64,000 bases of DNA, from contig NZ_JAMLDY010000002.1 in the NCBI RefSeq assembly GCF_024211255.1, positions 186,001-250,000 on the forward strand, written 5' to 3'. This stretch comes from Sphingomonas liriopis. GTDB taxonomy: Bacteria; Pseudomonadota; Alphaproteobacteria; Sphingomonadales; Sphingomonadaceae. A model generated the notes under the pieces. That model was not told where the DNA came from, ran no database searches, and saw nothing but the letters and a program-made list of their open reading frames with translations. The position numbers were made by a program, and so were the translations under genes. Shown piece by piece: positions 1 through 9,773 of the stretch. Position 1 is the first letter of the stretch. Every line of letters begins with the position of its first letter.

Positions 1-58
1 GCAGGTCGGAATCGTCCTCATAACTGAAGACCGGGGAAGGCTGGTCCGTCACGCGCCG

Positions 59-844
59 TTACAGGATACGCTCGGCTTCCATCTTCTTGACCTCGGCGAT
101 CGCCTTGGCCGGGTTGAGGCCCTTGGGACAGGTGTTCGCGCAGTTCATGATCGTGTGGCAGCGATACAGGCGGAACGGATCCTCCAGATCGTCGAGCCGC
201 TCGCCGGTCATCTCGTCGCGGCTGTCGGCGAGCCAGCGATACGCCTGGAGCAGGATCGCCGGTCCCAGGAACTTGTCCGCATTCCACCAATAGCTGGGGC
301 ACGATGTCGAGCAGCACGCGCAGAGGATGCACTCGTACAGGCCGTCGAGCTTGGCGCGGTCCTCCGGCGACTGCAGCCGCTCCTTGCCCGACGGCGGCGG
401 GCTGACCGTCTGCATCCACGGCTTGATCGAGCTGTACTGCGCGTAGAAATGCGTGAAATCGGGGACCAGATCCTTGATGACGTCCATCGCCGGCAGCGGC
501 GTGATCTTCACCTCGCCCTTCACGTCCTCGATCGCGGTGGTGCAGGCAAGGCCGTTGCGCCCGTCGATGTTCATCGAGCACGACCCGCAGATGCCCTCGC
601 GGCACGAGCGGCGGAAGGTGAGCGAGCTGTCCTGCTCCGCCTTCATCTTGATGAGCGCGTCGAGTACCATCGGCCCGCATTCGTCGAGGTTGATCTCGAA
701 CGTGTCGTAGCGCGGGTTTTCGGCGGTATCGGGGTCGTAGCGATAGACCTTGAAGGTCTTGATCCGCTTGGCGTCCCCGGTCGCCTTGTGGACCTTGCCC
801 TTCGCCTTGACCTTGCTGTTCTTGGGCAGGGTGAACTCGGCCAT
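59..844 (-). CDS. sdhB: Succinate dehydrogenase iron-sulfur subunit
   Basis: 261 aa electron-transfer subunit of respiratory complex II, passing electrons from the flavoprotein to quinone at the inner membrane. A plant-type [2Fe-2S] domain is visible with CREGICGSC at residues 81-89 and a fourth Cys at 101. It is followed by the C-terminal ferredoxin domain with Cys172/175/178/182 and Cys229/235/239 for the [4Fe-4S] and [3Fe-4S] clusters. An upstream in-frame Met would add 7 residues. The internal start giving [10 protein letters not shown] is preferred because it matches the family N-terminus. sdhA and sdhCD are not in the window; the assembly factor gene sdhE lies about 59 kb away. Identification is secure. 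Confidence 0.97.
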   Translation of the reverse strand: MAEFTLPKNSKVKAKGKVHKATGDAKRIKTFKVYRYDPDTAENPRYDTFEINLDECGPMVLDALIKMKAEQDSSLTFRRSCREGICGSCSMNIDGRNGLACTTAIEDVKGEVKITPLPAMDVIKDLVPDFTHFYAQYSSIKPWMQTVSPPPSGKERLQSPEDRAKLDGLYECILCACCSTSCPSYWWNADKFLGPAILLQAYRWLADSRDEMTGERLDDLEDPFRLYRCHTIMNCANTCPKGLNPAKAIAEVKKMEAERIL

Positions 845-917
845 CGCCGCAACGCTCCTAATCAATGCTGCGCCTGCGGCTATGCCTTTCGCCGGGCGAG
901 TGCAACCCCCGCGTGCA

Positions 918-1499
918 TCAGATCACGTCGAGCACCAATCCGCGGGCGAGCGCCTCCTCCGCCTCGATATACCAGTTGGTCGGCGCCTTGCTGCGCAATT
1001 CCTCGAACGTCACCGACGAACCGCGCACGATATCGCGGAAGCCCTCCTCCTGGATCTTCACCGATTCCTCGATCTCATGCAGCTTGGCCTTGAGCACCGC
1101 GGGCAGCGTAGTGAGCGGGCCGGACAGCTGGACGCTGCTCGTCATCAGCCGCTCGTGCAGCATCAGCCGCGTGCCGCGGGTCAGGAAGCGCTTCTCGACG
1201 GGGAACGCCGCCATGAAAGTGGCGCCAGCGGAATAGACCGCGACCTTGCCGAGGAACAGCGTCTCGCGGCCGGTGTAGTTGCGCAGCAGGCGGATGTCGT
1301 CGCCCATCGCGCGGCCCATCTCCGGGTCGCCGCCCAGCGTCGTGATCGACACGACGAGCGGCCCGTCCTGCGGCGCGCCCGCCAGCTGCGTCTTGAAGCG
1401 CGCGTACATCATGTCGTCGACGGCGCCGTGCAGCTGGATATGCGGGAGCGCGAGCAACGGATATTTGCTGGCGATGTTGGCGGCATGAAGATCGGTCAT
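918..1499 (-). CDS. ClpP-like serine peptidase (S14 family)
   Basis: 193 aa protein with the ClpP/crotonase-like fold. The serine-centred segment VYSAGATF (Ser90) and the histidine in LMLHER (His115) sit at the spacing of the ClpP nucleophile and general base. At the position of the third triad residue, before the conserved EEA-x(3)-GL segment, the sequence reads TNW, so the usual Asp appears to be Asn. This resembles the ClpP-like proteins that exist beside canonical ClpP, not the ClpXP subunit itself, and no clpX is adjacent. The start chosen gives MTDLHAAN; a longer in-frame extension would overlap the divergent SDR gene. Peptidase activity is uncertain. Confidence 0.8.
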   Translation of the reverse strand: MTDLHAANIASKYPLLALPHIQLHGAVDDMMYARFKTQLAGAPQDGPLVVSITTLGGDPEMGRAMGDDIRLLRNYTGRETLFLGKVAVYSAGATFMAAFPVEKRFLTRGTRLMLHERLMTSSVQLSGPLTTLPAVLKAKLHEIEESVKIQEEGFRDIVRGSSVTFEELRSKAPTNWYIEAEEALARGLVLDVI

Positions 1500-1614
1500 G
1501 GCGCGGCGAACCTTCCGCGGCGCAGCAAGTTCCCCCGCCACGCACCAAAGCCGTCGGGAACCGCCGCCGGACCTGGCGCGCTTGGCATGTCCCGCGACCG
1601 GAGACGATGCCGCC

Positions 1615-2622
1615 ATGACGCCTGCGCTCAAGCCCCTTTCGCAACAGGTGATCGTCATCACCGGCGCCAGTTCGGGGATCGGCCTCGCCACCGCGCGCCG
1701 CGCCGCCACCAGGGGCGCGCGCGTGCTGCTGGTGTCGCGCGACGAGGCGGGGTTGCGCGGGATCGTCGCCGACATCACCGCCGCGGGGGGTATCGCCGAT
1801 GCCTATGCCGCCGACGTCGGCGACGCCGATGCGGTGGTTGCCGCCGCGGCGCATGCGCGGCAGCGGTTCGGGCGGATCGACACCTGGGTCAACGATGCCG
1901 GCACCGCGATCTACGGCAAGCTGGTCGACGTCCCCGACGACGAGCATCGCCAGCTGTTCCAGACCAATTATTTCGGGGTGGTGCACGGCTGCCTCGCCGC
2001 GATCCCGCATCTGCGCGACAGCGGCGGCGCGCTCATCACCGTCGGCTCGGTCGCGTCCGACATGCCGAGCCCGCTGATGGGCGCCTATGCCGCGACCAAG
2101 CACGCGACGAAGGCCTATATCGATACGCTGCGCATGGAGCTGGCCGCGGACGACGTGCCGGTGACGGTGACGCTGGTGAAGCCGTCGGGCATCGACACGC
2201 CGATCGCCCAACACGCCGCGAACCACGAACCGGGCGAAGCGCAGATCCCGCCGCCCGCCTACGATCCCGAACTGGTCGCCGACGCGATCCTGTTCTGCGC
2301 GACGCATCGCAAGCGCGACATCACCGTCGGCGGCGCGGGCCGCGCGCAGGCGCTGTTCGCAGCGCATTTCCCGGGCCTGTTCGACCGGCTCGCCCCCAAG
2401 GCGGCGGTCGCCTTCGTCGATCCGGCGAAGGAACAGCCGCGGCCGAGCAACCTGTTCGCCAGCGCCCGCACCGGAGAGGTCCGGTCGGGCGAGCATCCCG
2501 CCGCGCGGCGCACCAGCATCTACACCGCCGCCGTGCTGCATTCCGTCATCGCGACGACCGTTGCCGCGGCATTCGCGGCGGGCATCGGCGCCTTTTTTTA
2601 CGGGCGCAGCGAACGCGCCTGA
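1615..2622 (+). CDS. SDR family NAD(P)-dependent oxidoreductase with C-terminal membrane anchor
   Basis: 335 aa short-chain dehydrogenase/reductase. The cofactor-binding motif TGASSGIG is at residues 16-23, NDAG at 93-96, and the catalytic Ser145-Tyr158-x3-Lys162 triad is intact. After the Rossmann domain (to about residue 250) there is a further stretch of about 80 residues ending in a single hydrophobic segment just before a short basic tail (YGRSERA). This suggests a C-terminal membrane anchor, unlike soluble classical SDRs. The start MTPALKPLS was chosen because the upstream in-frame extension is arginine-rich and overlaps the divergent ClpP-like gene start. The substrate is unknown. Confidence 0.88.
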   Translation: MTPALKPLSQQVIVITGASSGIGLATARRAATRGARVLLVSRDEAGLRGIVADITAAGGIADAYAADVGDADAVVAAAAHARQRFGRIDTWVNDAGTAIYGKLVDVPDDEHRQLFQTNYFGVVHGCLAAIPHLRDSGGALITVGSVASDMPSPLMGAYAATKHATKAYIDTLRMELAADDVPVTVTLVKPSGIDTPIAQHAANHEPGEAQIPPPAYDPELVADAILFCATHRKRDITVGGAGRAQALFAAHFPGLFDRLAPKAAVAFVDPAKEQPRPSNLFASARTGEVRSGEHPAARRTSIYTAAVLHSVIATTVAAAFAAGIGAFFYGRSERA

Positions 2623-2649
2623 TCGATCACAGCGAAAGGAGCCTGCGAC

Positions 2650-2919
2650 ATGGCCGAAGACCGCGTCACCATCGACACCGCCACCCTGTTCGACAATGTC
2701 GACGAACGCCAGATCGAGTTCACCGGCGAAGCCAGTGGCGAACGCTATGCCTTCGCGCTGCGCTACGATGTGCTGGAGGCGCTGGCGGGGAGCATGTCGA
2801 TCGACCCGCTGCCGCTGTTCCGCCAGCATCAGGCGCGCGTCCAGACGCTCGCCGCCGACGCGCTCGCCCGCGATCCCGACCAGGAGCTGATCGTCATCAG
2901 CGAGAACGACCTCGCATGA
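2650..2919 (+). CDS. DUF1488-like small protein
   Basis: 89 aa acidic soluble protein, 27 bp after the SDR gene and preceded by a purine-rich GAAAGGAGCC ribosome site. The layout (aromatic-rich FTGEASGERYAFAL strand, a helix with LEAL, then FRQHQARVQTLAADAL and a terminal strand ELIVISENDL) resembles the DUF1488 family, whose function is not known. Its stop codon overlaps the ATG of the next gene (ATGA), so the two are probably translationally coupled. The family assignment is by pattern recognition only. Confidence 0.7.
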   Translation: MAEDRVTIDTATLFDNVDERQIEFTGEASGERYAFALRYDVLEALAGSMSIDPLPLFRQHQARVQTLAADALARDPDQELIVISENDLA

Positions 2920-3149
2920 GCAGCATCGACTGGAGCATGAGCGCCGCGCTCGCCAACGTGACGCGCGGCGGCAACGAGGTGCCCGAGGTGACCAACCTCG
3001 GCGACGCGGTGCGCGCGTGGCTGGCGCTCGACAACGGGTTGCAGAACGAGGCCGTGCTGCGCCCCGAGCACGCCGTGGTGGTGGACGGCGAGACGGTGAC
3101 GGCGTTCGAGGGCCAGGCGATCCGGGGGTTGGCGGAGCGGCTGGGCTGA
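2916..3149 (+). CDS. Small hypothetical protein (77 aa)
   Basis: 77 aa, starting at the ATG that overlaps the stop of the DUF1488-like gene. The start gives MSSIDWSMSAALANV and the body is acidic and soluble, with no signal peptide or membrane segment. A much longer reading frame runs upstream in this phase but is the antisense/shadow frame of neighbouring genes. The coupled start is therefore the only credible one. I do not recognise the family; the coupling suggests it works with, or is dosed with, the preceding protein. Confidence 0.6.
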   Translation: MSSIDWSMSAALANVTRGGNEVPEVTNLGDAVRAWLALDNGLQNEAVLRPEHAVVVDGETVTAFEGQAIRGLAERLG

Positions 3150-3198
3150 TCGATCAGCGACCGACGTGGGGCGCGCTGGCCGGCTGCCCCACTTCCCT

Positions 3199-3306
3199 CG
3201 TCACCCCGGACTTGCTCCGGGGTCCACCGATCCGCAAGCGCGACGCTCCCGATGCGAGCGACACGCCTCGCCGCAGAGTGGACCCCGGAACAAGTCCGGG
3301 GTGACG
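3199..3306. repeat. Palindromic repeat, family A, copy 1
   Basis: Two hairpin units in opposite orientation: a left unit with ACCCCGGA/TCCGGGGT arms (loop cttgc) and a right unit with the same arms (loop caagt), separated by about 50 bp including a ccgcagag spacer. Same family as copies near 15.5, 22.5, 32.9, 45.8 and 60.5 kb. It lies between the 3' ends of convergent genes. It resembles REP/BIME-type elements. Confidence 0.85.
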
Positions 3307-3386
3307 GAGGAGTTTGGAAGCAGCGTCGTAACACCCACGACGCTGCTCTCCTCCATAGCCTTTTCTTCCCATCCAAACCGGAAAGA

Positions 3387-5189
<1,803 letters not shown>

Positions 5190-5207
5190 CGGGTTATCCC
5201 TAAAAGA

Positions 5208-5633
5208 TCAGGCGTGTGGGTCGGCGGTGTGGACGGCCTCGACGGCCCCCACGAACTCGTGAAGTTCGGCGATGGCGGCGTCGATGTCCTGCTTCTGCCG
5301 TTCGAGCAGCGCGATGCGCGCGCGGCAGCGGTCGATCGACACCTGCCGCTGCACGCGGCGCCCGTCGCCCAGATCGTACAGGTCGATCATCTCGCGGATC
5401 TCGCCCAGCGAGAATCCGACGCGCTTGCCGCGCAGGATCCACGCCAGCCGAGCACGGTCTCGATGCGAATAGATGCGTTGCGTGCCGCGGCGTTCGGGCG
5501 CGATCAGCCCCTCGTCCTCGTAGAAGCGCAGCGCACGCGCGGTGACGCCGAACTCGTCGGACAGGTCGGAAATGGTGAAGGCGTCGCGATCGTGGCGATG
5601 TTCGATCACGGCGTAAGCGGGTGTCGAGGCCAT
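5208..5633 (-). CDS. MerR family regulator, LiuR-like
   Basis: 141 aa one-domain regulator: an N-terminal winged helix with VTARALRFYEDEGLIAPER, then the LRGKRVGFSLGEIREMIDLY segment typical of the LiuR-like subgroup. A coiled-coil dimerisation helix follows (about residues 90-130), and there is no cysteine pair for metal sensing. LiuR-type proteins control acyl-CoA and branched-chain degradation genes, which fits its position directly upstream of the acyl-CoA dehydrogenase. A near-palindromic TTTACGT..ACGTCAA site sits 20 bp before its start. A second paralogue is encoded at 9774-10199. Confidence 0.9.
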   Translation of the reverse strand: MASTPAYAVIEHRHDRDAFTISDLSDEFGVTARALRFYEDEGLIAPERRGTQRIYSHRDRARLAWILRGKRVGFSLGEIREMIDLYDLGDGRRVQRQVSIDRCRARIALLERQKQDIDAAIAELHEFVGAVEAVHTADPHA

Positions 5634-5652
5634 GTGCGTCAGTTACGTCACG

Positions 5653-5668
5653 TTTACGTCAACGTCAA
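5653..5668. promoter_or_regulatory. Candidate LiuR-like operator upstream of merR
   Basis: TTTACGTCAACGTCAA is a 16-bp imperfect palindrome (6 of 8 pairs match) with two ACGT cores. It is preceded by another TTACGTCA. It lies just before the merR start in the only non-coding space available for that operon's promoter. MerR/LiuR-like regulators of fatty-acid genes recognise sites of this general type; autoregulation is inferred. Confidence 0.5.
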
Positions 5669-5669
5669 C

Positions 5670-6167
5670 CTACCTCGCCGTCCCACAAAGCAATTTCCCC
5701 GCCGGTGTGCGCAGCGTTTCCGCCTCGGACGTCGAGGGGCTGAGATGCTCGACGGTCAGCGCCGCGAGCGAGGCGCGCCCGGTGCACAGCCGGTCGCACG
5801 CCGCCGGCAGCTCGGCCGGAAACACGATTCGCTCGCCATCGAACGCCGCGTCGAAGCGGCACGCGCCGAAATCGACCGCGACGCTCGCCCCGCGACGCTG
5901 CGCGGTGCCGGCGGCGGCGCAGCCCTGCCCCTCGCCATAATCGATCAGCGCCCCGATGCGCAGCCGGTCGCCCTCCCCCGGCACGACGCACAGCCGATCG
6001 GTATCGCGCGCCCATGACCCGACGACGCTCGCCTTGGCAGGATCGCCGACCAGCCCCACTTGCACCGCCGCCGCCTCCAGCCGCGCGCCGGGCGTATCGG
6101 CGGCAGGCTGGCGTTGCGGCGATCCGCAACCCGCGAGCAGCACCACCACCGCGAGCGGCGCCCTCAT
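5670..6167 (-). CDS. Putative lipoprotein, unknown function
   Basis: 165 aa. The N-terminus [16 protein letters not shown] is a lipoprotein signal with lipobox LLAGC, so the protein is probably anchored in the envelope. The mature part is rich in Cys ([30 protein letters not shown]), which suggests disulfides in the periplasm. The ATG overlaps the stop of hisI (ATGA), so the longer in-frame extension over hisI is rejected. I do not recognise a domain; the coupling to hisI may only be economy of expression. Confidence 0.72.
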   Translation of the reverse strand: MRAPLAVVVLLAGCGSPQRQPAADTPGARLEAAAVQVGLVGDPAKASVVGSWARDTDRLCVVPGEGDRLRIGALIDYGEGQGCAAAGTAQRRGASVAVDFGACRFDAAFDGERIVFPAELPAACDRLCTGRASLAALTVEHLSPSTSEAETLRTPAGKLLCGTAR

Positions 6168-6523
6168 GCGATCCGCTGCAACCGGTCGCCCTCGACCTTG
6201 CGATAGAAACAGCTCGCCGCGCCGGTATGGCACGCCGGCCCGGCGGGATCGGCGATCACCCACAGCGCGTCCTGATCGCAGTCGATGCGCAGTTCGACGA
6301 CGCGCAGCACGTTGCCACTGGTCTCCCCCTTCTTCCACAACCGCCCGCGGCTGCGCGACCAGAAGGTCGCCTCGCCGCTCGCCTGCGTCAGGGCCAGCGC
6401 CTCGGCATTCATATGCGCGACCATCAACAGCGCGCCTTTGCGGTCGGTGACGACCGCGGTGATAAGGCCAGCGGCATCGTATTTTGGGTGGAGGACAAGC
6501 TCGGTTTCGCGAGGATCGGGCAT
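6164..6523 (-). CDS. hisI: Phosphoribosyl-AMP cyclohydrolase
   Basis: 119 aa monofunctional enzyme for the third step of histidine biosynthesis, opening the purine ring of phosphoribosyl-AMP in the cytoplasm. The metal-binding stretch DCDQDAL (residues 81-87, Cys82) and the [11 protein letters not shown] motif with Cys98 and Cys105 are intact, as is [18 protein letters not shown]. There is no HisE domain, the usual state in alphaproteobacteria. No other his gene is adjacent. The start at MPDPRETE is favoured over an in-frame Met 10 codons upstream, whose extra residues are unlike the family. Confidence 0.95.
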   Translation of the reverse strand: MPDPRETELVLHPKYDAAGLITAVVTDRKGALLMVAHMNAEALALTQASGEATFWSRSRGRLWKKGETSGNVLRVVELRIDCDQDALWVIADPAGPACHTGAASCFYRKVEGDRLQRIA

Positions 6524-6578
6524 GAGGGGGGTCCTACACGTCCCACACCCCATTCGTCATCCCCGCGAACTCCCCTCC

Positions 6579-6707
6579 CGTTTGCCCTGGTGAGCAGGTC
6601 GTCGAGGCCCCCGGCCTCGACTGAATCGTCCGGGGGACGTTTCACCTGCTCACTGTCGAGTGGCAGGTAAGACTCATCGTACTTCGACAGGCTCAGCACG
6701 AACGGTG
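6579..6707. repeat. Palindromic repeat, family B, copy 1 (compound)
   Basis: Occupies most of the 302-bp gap upstream of hisI. It combines a 'gccctggtgagcaggtcgtc' type arm, as in the hairpin at 49803-49877, with the 'tcatcgtacttcgacaggctcagc' type right arm seen near 16.4, 28.0 and 39.8 kb. It ends in the shared terminus cgaacggtg. The rest of the gap (6708-6825) is lower-GC and I see nothing definite in it. Confidence 0.75.
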
Positions 6708-6825
6708 TGCTAAAACGTCGCGTCGCTCGTCTCCATCTGCCGAGTTAACAGACCAATGGCATGATTTCCCGCGAGCAGGCCACGACGCTCATATCGATGG
6801 GCCCTGACCTTAATACTGTAGTCAA

Positions 6826-7296
6826 TTAAGTGCCTGTCTTCTCATCGCACAATTTTAGATCGTTATTCTTTTCAAAATGAACGGGTGGCGGGCCATCCAC
6901 TTTCCCCACGAAACACCATCCCTTCATATCGATGTCGTGTCTATTCATTGGTAATGAAGTAATTTTGTTATGAGTAAGATCGATCATTATATCTGCCCCC
7001 GCCCCTAAAACTAACAGCCCCCTGTCGTCATGATCGATATAAAAGCGAGCCTGCTGTGCCGGACCCCAGTCCTCCCACATGGGATACTTTCGCTCAATTT
7101 GCCTTGATGAAACAACCAAGGAGTATTTTCCGTCGGAAAGTCCTGGCGTAGCAATTTGCCATTTTATCTGAGCATCGCTTTCCTGTAATGGAATGCGAAT
7201 CTCTCTTGGACTTTCTGAGCAAGACATCACCATGCTCAGCATAAGTAGCTGAGCCGGGCACATTGACAGCGCCATGAAAGATATCTGATTTTTCAT
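6826..7296 (-). CDS. Putative lipoprotein in lower-GC patch
   Basis: 156 aa. The N-terminus is hydrophobic and Met-rich, ending in MLSMVMSC, which can serve as a lipobox; the mature protein is polar. The gene is clearly lower in GC than the flanking genes and uses codons rare in the rest of the window, suggesting recent acquisition. Its ATG overlaps a TGA that closes the read-through frame of the broken lipase-like gene upstream. An alternative Met 6 codons earlier exists. I recognise no domain. Confidence 0.6.
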   Translation of the reverse strand: MKNQISFMALSMCPAQLLMLSMVMSCSESPREIRIPLQESDAQIKWQIATPGLSDGKYSLVVSSRQIERKYPMWEDWGPAQQARFYIDHDDRGLLVLGAGADIMIDLTHNKITSLPMNRHDIDMKGWCFVGKVDGPPPVHFEKNNDLKLCDEKTGT

Positions 7297-7604
7297 AGCC
7301 GACTTTCGTTGCAACTACCGGGGTCGTCTAGAGGCTCTCCATAGCTTACATCATGCACGGCGTCGATACCGCTGAAATGGGTTCAGCGAAAACCTATGAC
7401 TACGTGGTTACCGTACGTGTAGGTTGCTGCGACAAACCCATCGGCGAGGTCGACGAAATTTGTTGAATGCCCTTCCAAAATTAGTGGCTTGAATGTGGCA
7501 TCGAGATCACGGTTCAATACGTGCAGGGAACTTCCGATGTTGTAAGATTCCATCGCAAGTAAGGCTAGGTCGAGGCTTTTTTGATTTGTAGATGGAGCGG
7601 TCAT
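7293..7604 (-). pseudogene. Broken lipase/alpha-beta-hydrolase-like N-terminal fragment
   Basis: An open frame of 73 codons (MTAPSTNQKSLDLALLAMES...) ends in the strand HVVIGFR followed by TGA at 7383-7385. In alpha/beta-hydrolase lipases this strand is typically followed by Gly-Thr-Asp. Here the next codons are TGA-ACC-CAT, one substitution from GGA (Gly) in the first. The same frame then stays open for 29 more codons (SGIDAVHDVSYGEPL), closing with a TGA that overlaps the ATG of the next gene. I infer a lipase-like gene truncated by a nonsense change. No catalytic Ser or His region remains. Confidence 0.45.
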
Positions 7605-7608
7605 TGGT

Positions 7609-8370
7609 CTATCTCCTCATCGCATATATGAAAAAAGGAAGATGTTCGGCCGAGGCTGCGCGGTCGTCTATTCTATCCGAGAAGTCCAGCTTACCCTTCA
7701 TCAACGGTAGAATCCTTTTTAGATCTTCTGTAACCGGATGATCCGTCATTTGAAGGGTCGCGTCGAGAAAGCGAATTCTGTTAGACCTATCAAAGTATAC
7801 GCGATCTGCGTCGATCAATGAAAGTTTGCGGGGATCGCCGGATCCATTTGATTCCGAGAAGGTAAAGCAGAACAGCGCCTTGCGAGCCTTGTGATCGGAC
7901 GTCCATCCGACGATGGGTCGTCCGTTTCCTTCGCAAACAAGTTTGCCAGGAATGTCTCTGATGGTTGAAATTGACCTGAGTAATTCCACTTCGTCCCGGC
8001 CCTTATATGGCGAGATATCCGCAAATAGAACTCGAGGCAGATTACCTGCGCCGAGCGTCGGATTTCGAAAGGAGGTCGAACTCCTGCCGGGCGGTGAGCT
8101 GTGAAGCATTGCGAATATGTAATGGTTGGGGCCGATTTCGATGGGGATGGCATCGCCATGAAAGGCACCTTCATAGCGACTTACCAGCGGTATCATGGGC
8201 CGTGAGACGGAAGCGGACCAAACGGCGCTTCCTGTACGTGGCTTGCCGTCCACCAACAACGACACCGTCACGCGATAGTTGGCTGTCGCCCGGTTGTTTG
8301 AAAGCGCGCACGCCGTCGTTGCGACCGTCAGGCCGAGACATGCGCCCATCAGGTTTCGTCGTATGGACAT
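7609..8370 (-). CDS. Putative lipoprotein, tandem copy A
   Basis: 253 aa. The start MSIRRNLMGACLGLTV is favoured over an in-frame Met 21 codons upstream because it opens directly into a signal sequence, with TACALSNN as a possible lipobox/cleavage region. The mature part (about residues 24-253) is soluble and contains GKLVCEGNGRPIVGW and ALFCFTFSES, whose Cys pair may form a disulfide. It is about 92% identical to copy B at 8458-9219, with changes clustered in the first half and an almost unchanged second half. I recognise no family. It is lower in GC than the surrounding genome. Confidence 0.7.
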   Translation of the reverse strand: MSIRRNLMGACLGLTVATTACALSNNRATANYRVTVSLLVDGKPRTGSAVWSASVSRPMIPLVSRYEGAFHGDAIPIEIGPNHYIFAMLHSSPPGRSSTSFRNPTLGAGNLPRVLFADISPYKGRDEVELLRSISTIRDIPGKLVCEGNGRPIVGWTSDHKARKALFCFTFSESNGSGDPRKLSLIDADRVYFDRSNRIRFLDATLQMTDHPVTEDLKRILPLMKGKLDFSDRIDDRAASAEHLPFFIYAMRR

Positions 8371-8457
8371 AGCGGTCCTCTTTTGATCACTGTGCTGGAT
8401 TCGACATGCGGCGCCGTAGAGGTCGGCGATCAACGATTGGATGGAGCGGTCATGGGT

Positions 8458-9219
8458 CTATCTCCTCATCGCATATATGAAAAAAGGAAGATGTTCGGCC
8501 GAAGCTGCGCGGTCGTCTATTCTATCCGAGAAGTCCAGCTTACCCTTCATCAACGGTAGAATCCTTTTTAGATCTTCTGTAACTGGATGATCTGTCATTT
8601 GAACGGTCGCGTCGAGAAAGTGAATTCTGTTAGACCTATCAAAGTATACGCGATCTGCATCGATCAATGAAAGTTTGCGGGGATCGCCGGATCCATTTGA
8701 TTCCGAGAAGGTAAAGCAAAATAAGGCCTTGCGAGCCTTGTGATCTGACGTCCATCCGACGATGGGGCGTCCGTTTCCTTCGCAAACAAGTTTACCGGGA
8801 ATGTCTCTGATGGTTGAAATTGACCTGAGTAATTCTACTTCGTCACGTCCTTTATAGGGTGCGATATCTGAAAATAGAACGCGAGGCAGACTACCTGCGC
8901 CGAGCGTCGGACTTTGAAAGGCGAGCGAACTCCGACCGGGCAGCGAGTCTAGAAGCATTGCGAATATGTAATGGTTGGGGCCGATTTCGATGGGGATGGC
9001 ATCGCCATGAAAAGCACCTTCATAGCGACTTACCAGCGGTATCGTGGGTCGCCATACGGAAGCGGACCAAACGGCGCTTCCTGTACGTGGCTTGCCGTCC
9101 ACCAACAACGACACCGTCACGCGATAGTTGGCGGTCGCTCGGTTGTTCGAAAGCGCGCACGCCGCCGCTACGACCGTCAGGCCGAGACATGCGGCCATCA
9201 GGATTCCTCGTATGGACAT
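8458..9219 (-). CDS. Putative lipoprotein, tandem copy B
   Basis: 253 aa paralogue of the adjacent copy A, same length and same start context (MSIRGILMAACLGLTV, then ACALSNN). The last ~115 residues differ from copy A only at two positions (IRFLDATL versus IHFLDATV). The segment around residues 110-145 carries most other differences, for example LLDSLPGRSSLAF versus LHSSPPGRSSTSF. This uneven divergence suggests either partial gene conversion or selection on the first half. Function unknown; probably periplasmic or membrane-anchored. Confidence 0.7.
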   Translation of the reverse strand: MSIRGILMAACLGLTVVAAACALSNNRATANYRVTVSLLVDGKPRTGSAVWSASVWRPTIPLVSRYEGAFHGDAIPIEIGPNHYIFAMLLDSLPGRSSLAFQSPTLGAGSLPRVLFSDIAPYKGRDEVELLRSISTIRDIPGKLVCEGNGRPIVGWTSDHKARKALFCFTFSESNGSGDPRKLSLIDADRVYFDRSNRIHFLDATVQMTDHPVTEDLKRILPLMKGKLDFSDRIDDRAASAEHLPFFIYAMRR

Positions 9220-9278
9220 AGCGCCCCCCTTTTGACGACTGTGCTGGATTCGACATGCGGTGCTGCAGAGGTCGGCGA

Positions 9279-9765
9279 TCAGCGATTGCGGCATATTTTC
9301 CGGAGTTCTTCCATGGCGGCGGGCCCTCTGATCAGCGGGCGGATCCGCCGACGTGAAAGATCGGAATCTGCGGCTTGAAACGCCGCGTGGATTTCAGCTG
9401 GGCCGCAATGTGGAGGGAGGCACAAACCGACGCCCGCCTTTGACAGGGCACTGCATGCGATGTCCTTCTCCAGATCGGTCGGCAGGATGATCTGTGGGAT
9501 GCCATGAAGAAGTGCGTGGCTCGCCGCCCCCGTTCCGCCGTGGTGGACGAACACGCGCGTGGTGGCCATGAGGCCGGACAGATCGAGAGGAGCATCGGAG
9601 ACGGAATGGATCCGGCTCCCTCGATGACTTTACCCCCGCAGTACGCTTCGACTTTGACGGTTGAAGATTTGAATGCCGCGATGACTGCTTTCACAGCTGG
9701 GTGATCGGCCGGCAGGTAGATCCTCACAGCCTTTAGGCCTGTTATCTGGAAATGACGCATGCGTA
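9279..9765 (-). pseudogene. UGT-like glycosyltransferase remnant (C-terminal part, frameshifted)
   Basis: The last frame encodes VFVHHGGTGAASHALLHG-IPQIILP, the nucleotide-sugar binding signature of GT1/UGT-type glycosyltransferases, and runs to a stop at 9279. Upstream, a different frame encodes IYLPADHPAVKAVIAAF-KSSTVKVEAYCGG, which resembles the preceding part of the same domain. The two frames must be joined near 9600, so there is a frameshift. No N-terminal acceptor domain is left: similarity stops at the 3' end of the merR gene. I read it as a decayed, truncated gene. Confidence 0.65.
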
Positions 9766-9773
9766 GCGCAGCC

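Larger units (their letters stand above)
7592..9288. repeat. Tandem direct duplication, about 850-bp unit
   Basis: Two head-to-tail copies, roughly 7592-8438 and 8440-9288, each containing one lipoprotein gene plus its upstream leader. At the junction near 8438-8450 the first codons of the downstream lipase-like gene (atgaccgctccatc on the minus strand) are fused to the upstream flank (caatcgttgatcgcc). That is the expected product of an unequal tandem duplication. The copies encode proteins of equal length with about 20 substitutions. Confidence 0.85.

Noticed and set aside
750-2900. Long rightward open frame preceding the 77-aa gene
   Set aside because: It crosses the ClpP-like and SDR genes out of phase. 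Only its last 77 codons, after the coupled ATG at 2916, look real.
2897-3376. Open frames containing 'PRTCSGV' or 'RNKSGVT' peptides at repeat sites
   Set aside because: These peptides are translations of the family A palindrome and recur at every copy; they are not proteins.
7383-7385. In-frame TGA as selenocysteine
   Set aside because: No SECIS-like hairpin was noticed right after it and the position corresponds to a Gly in lipase-like proteins; a nonsense mutation is simpler.
6708-9770. Lower-GC patch as a mobile island
   Set aside because: No integrase, transposase, tRNA or direct-repeat attachment site is visible. Foreign origin is possible but an active mobile element is not supported.
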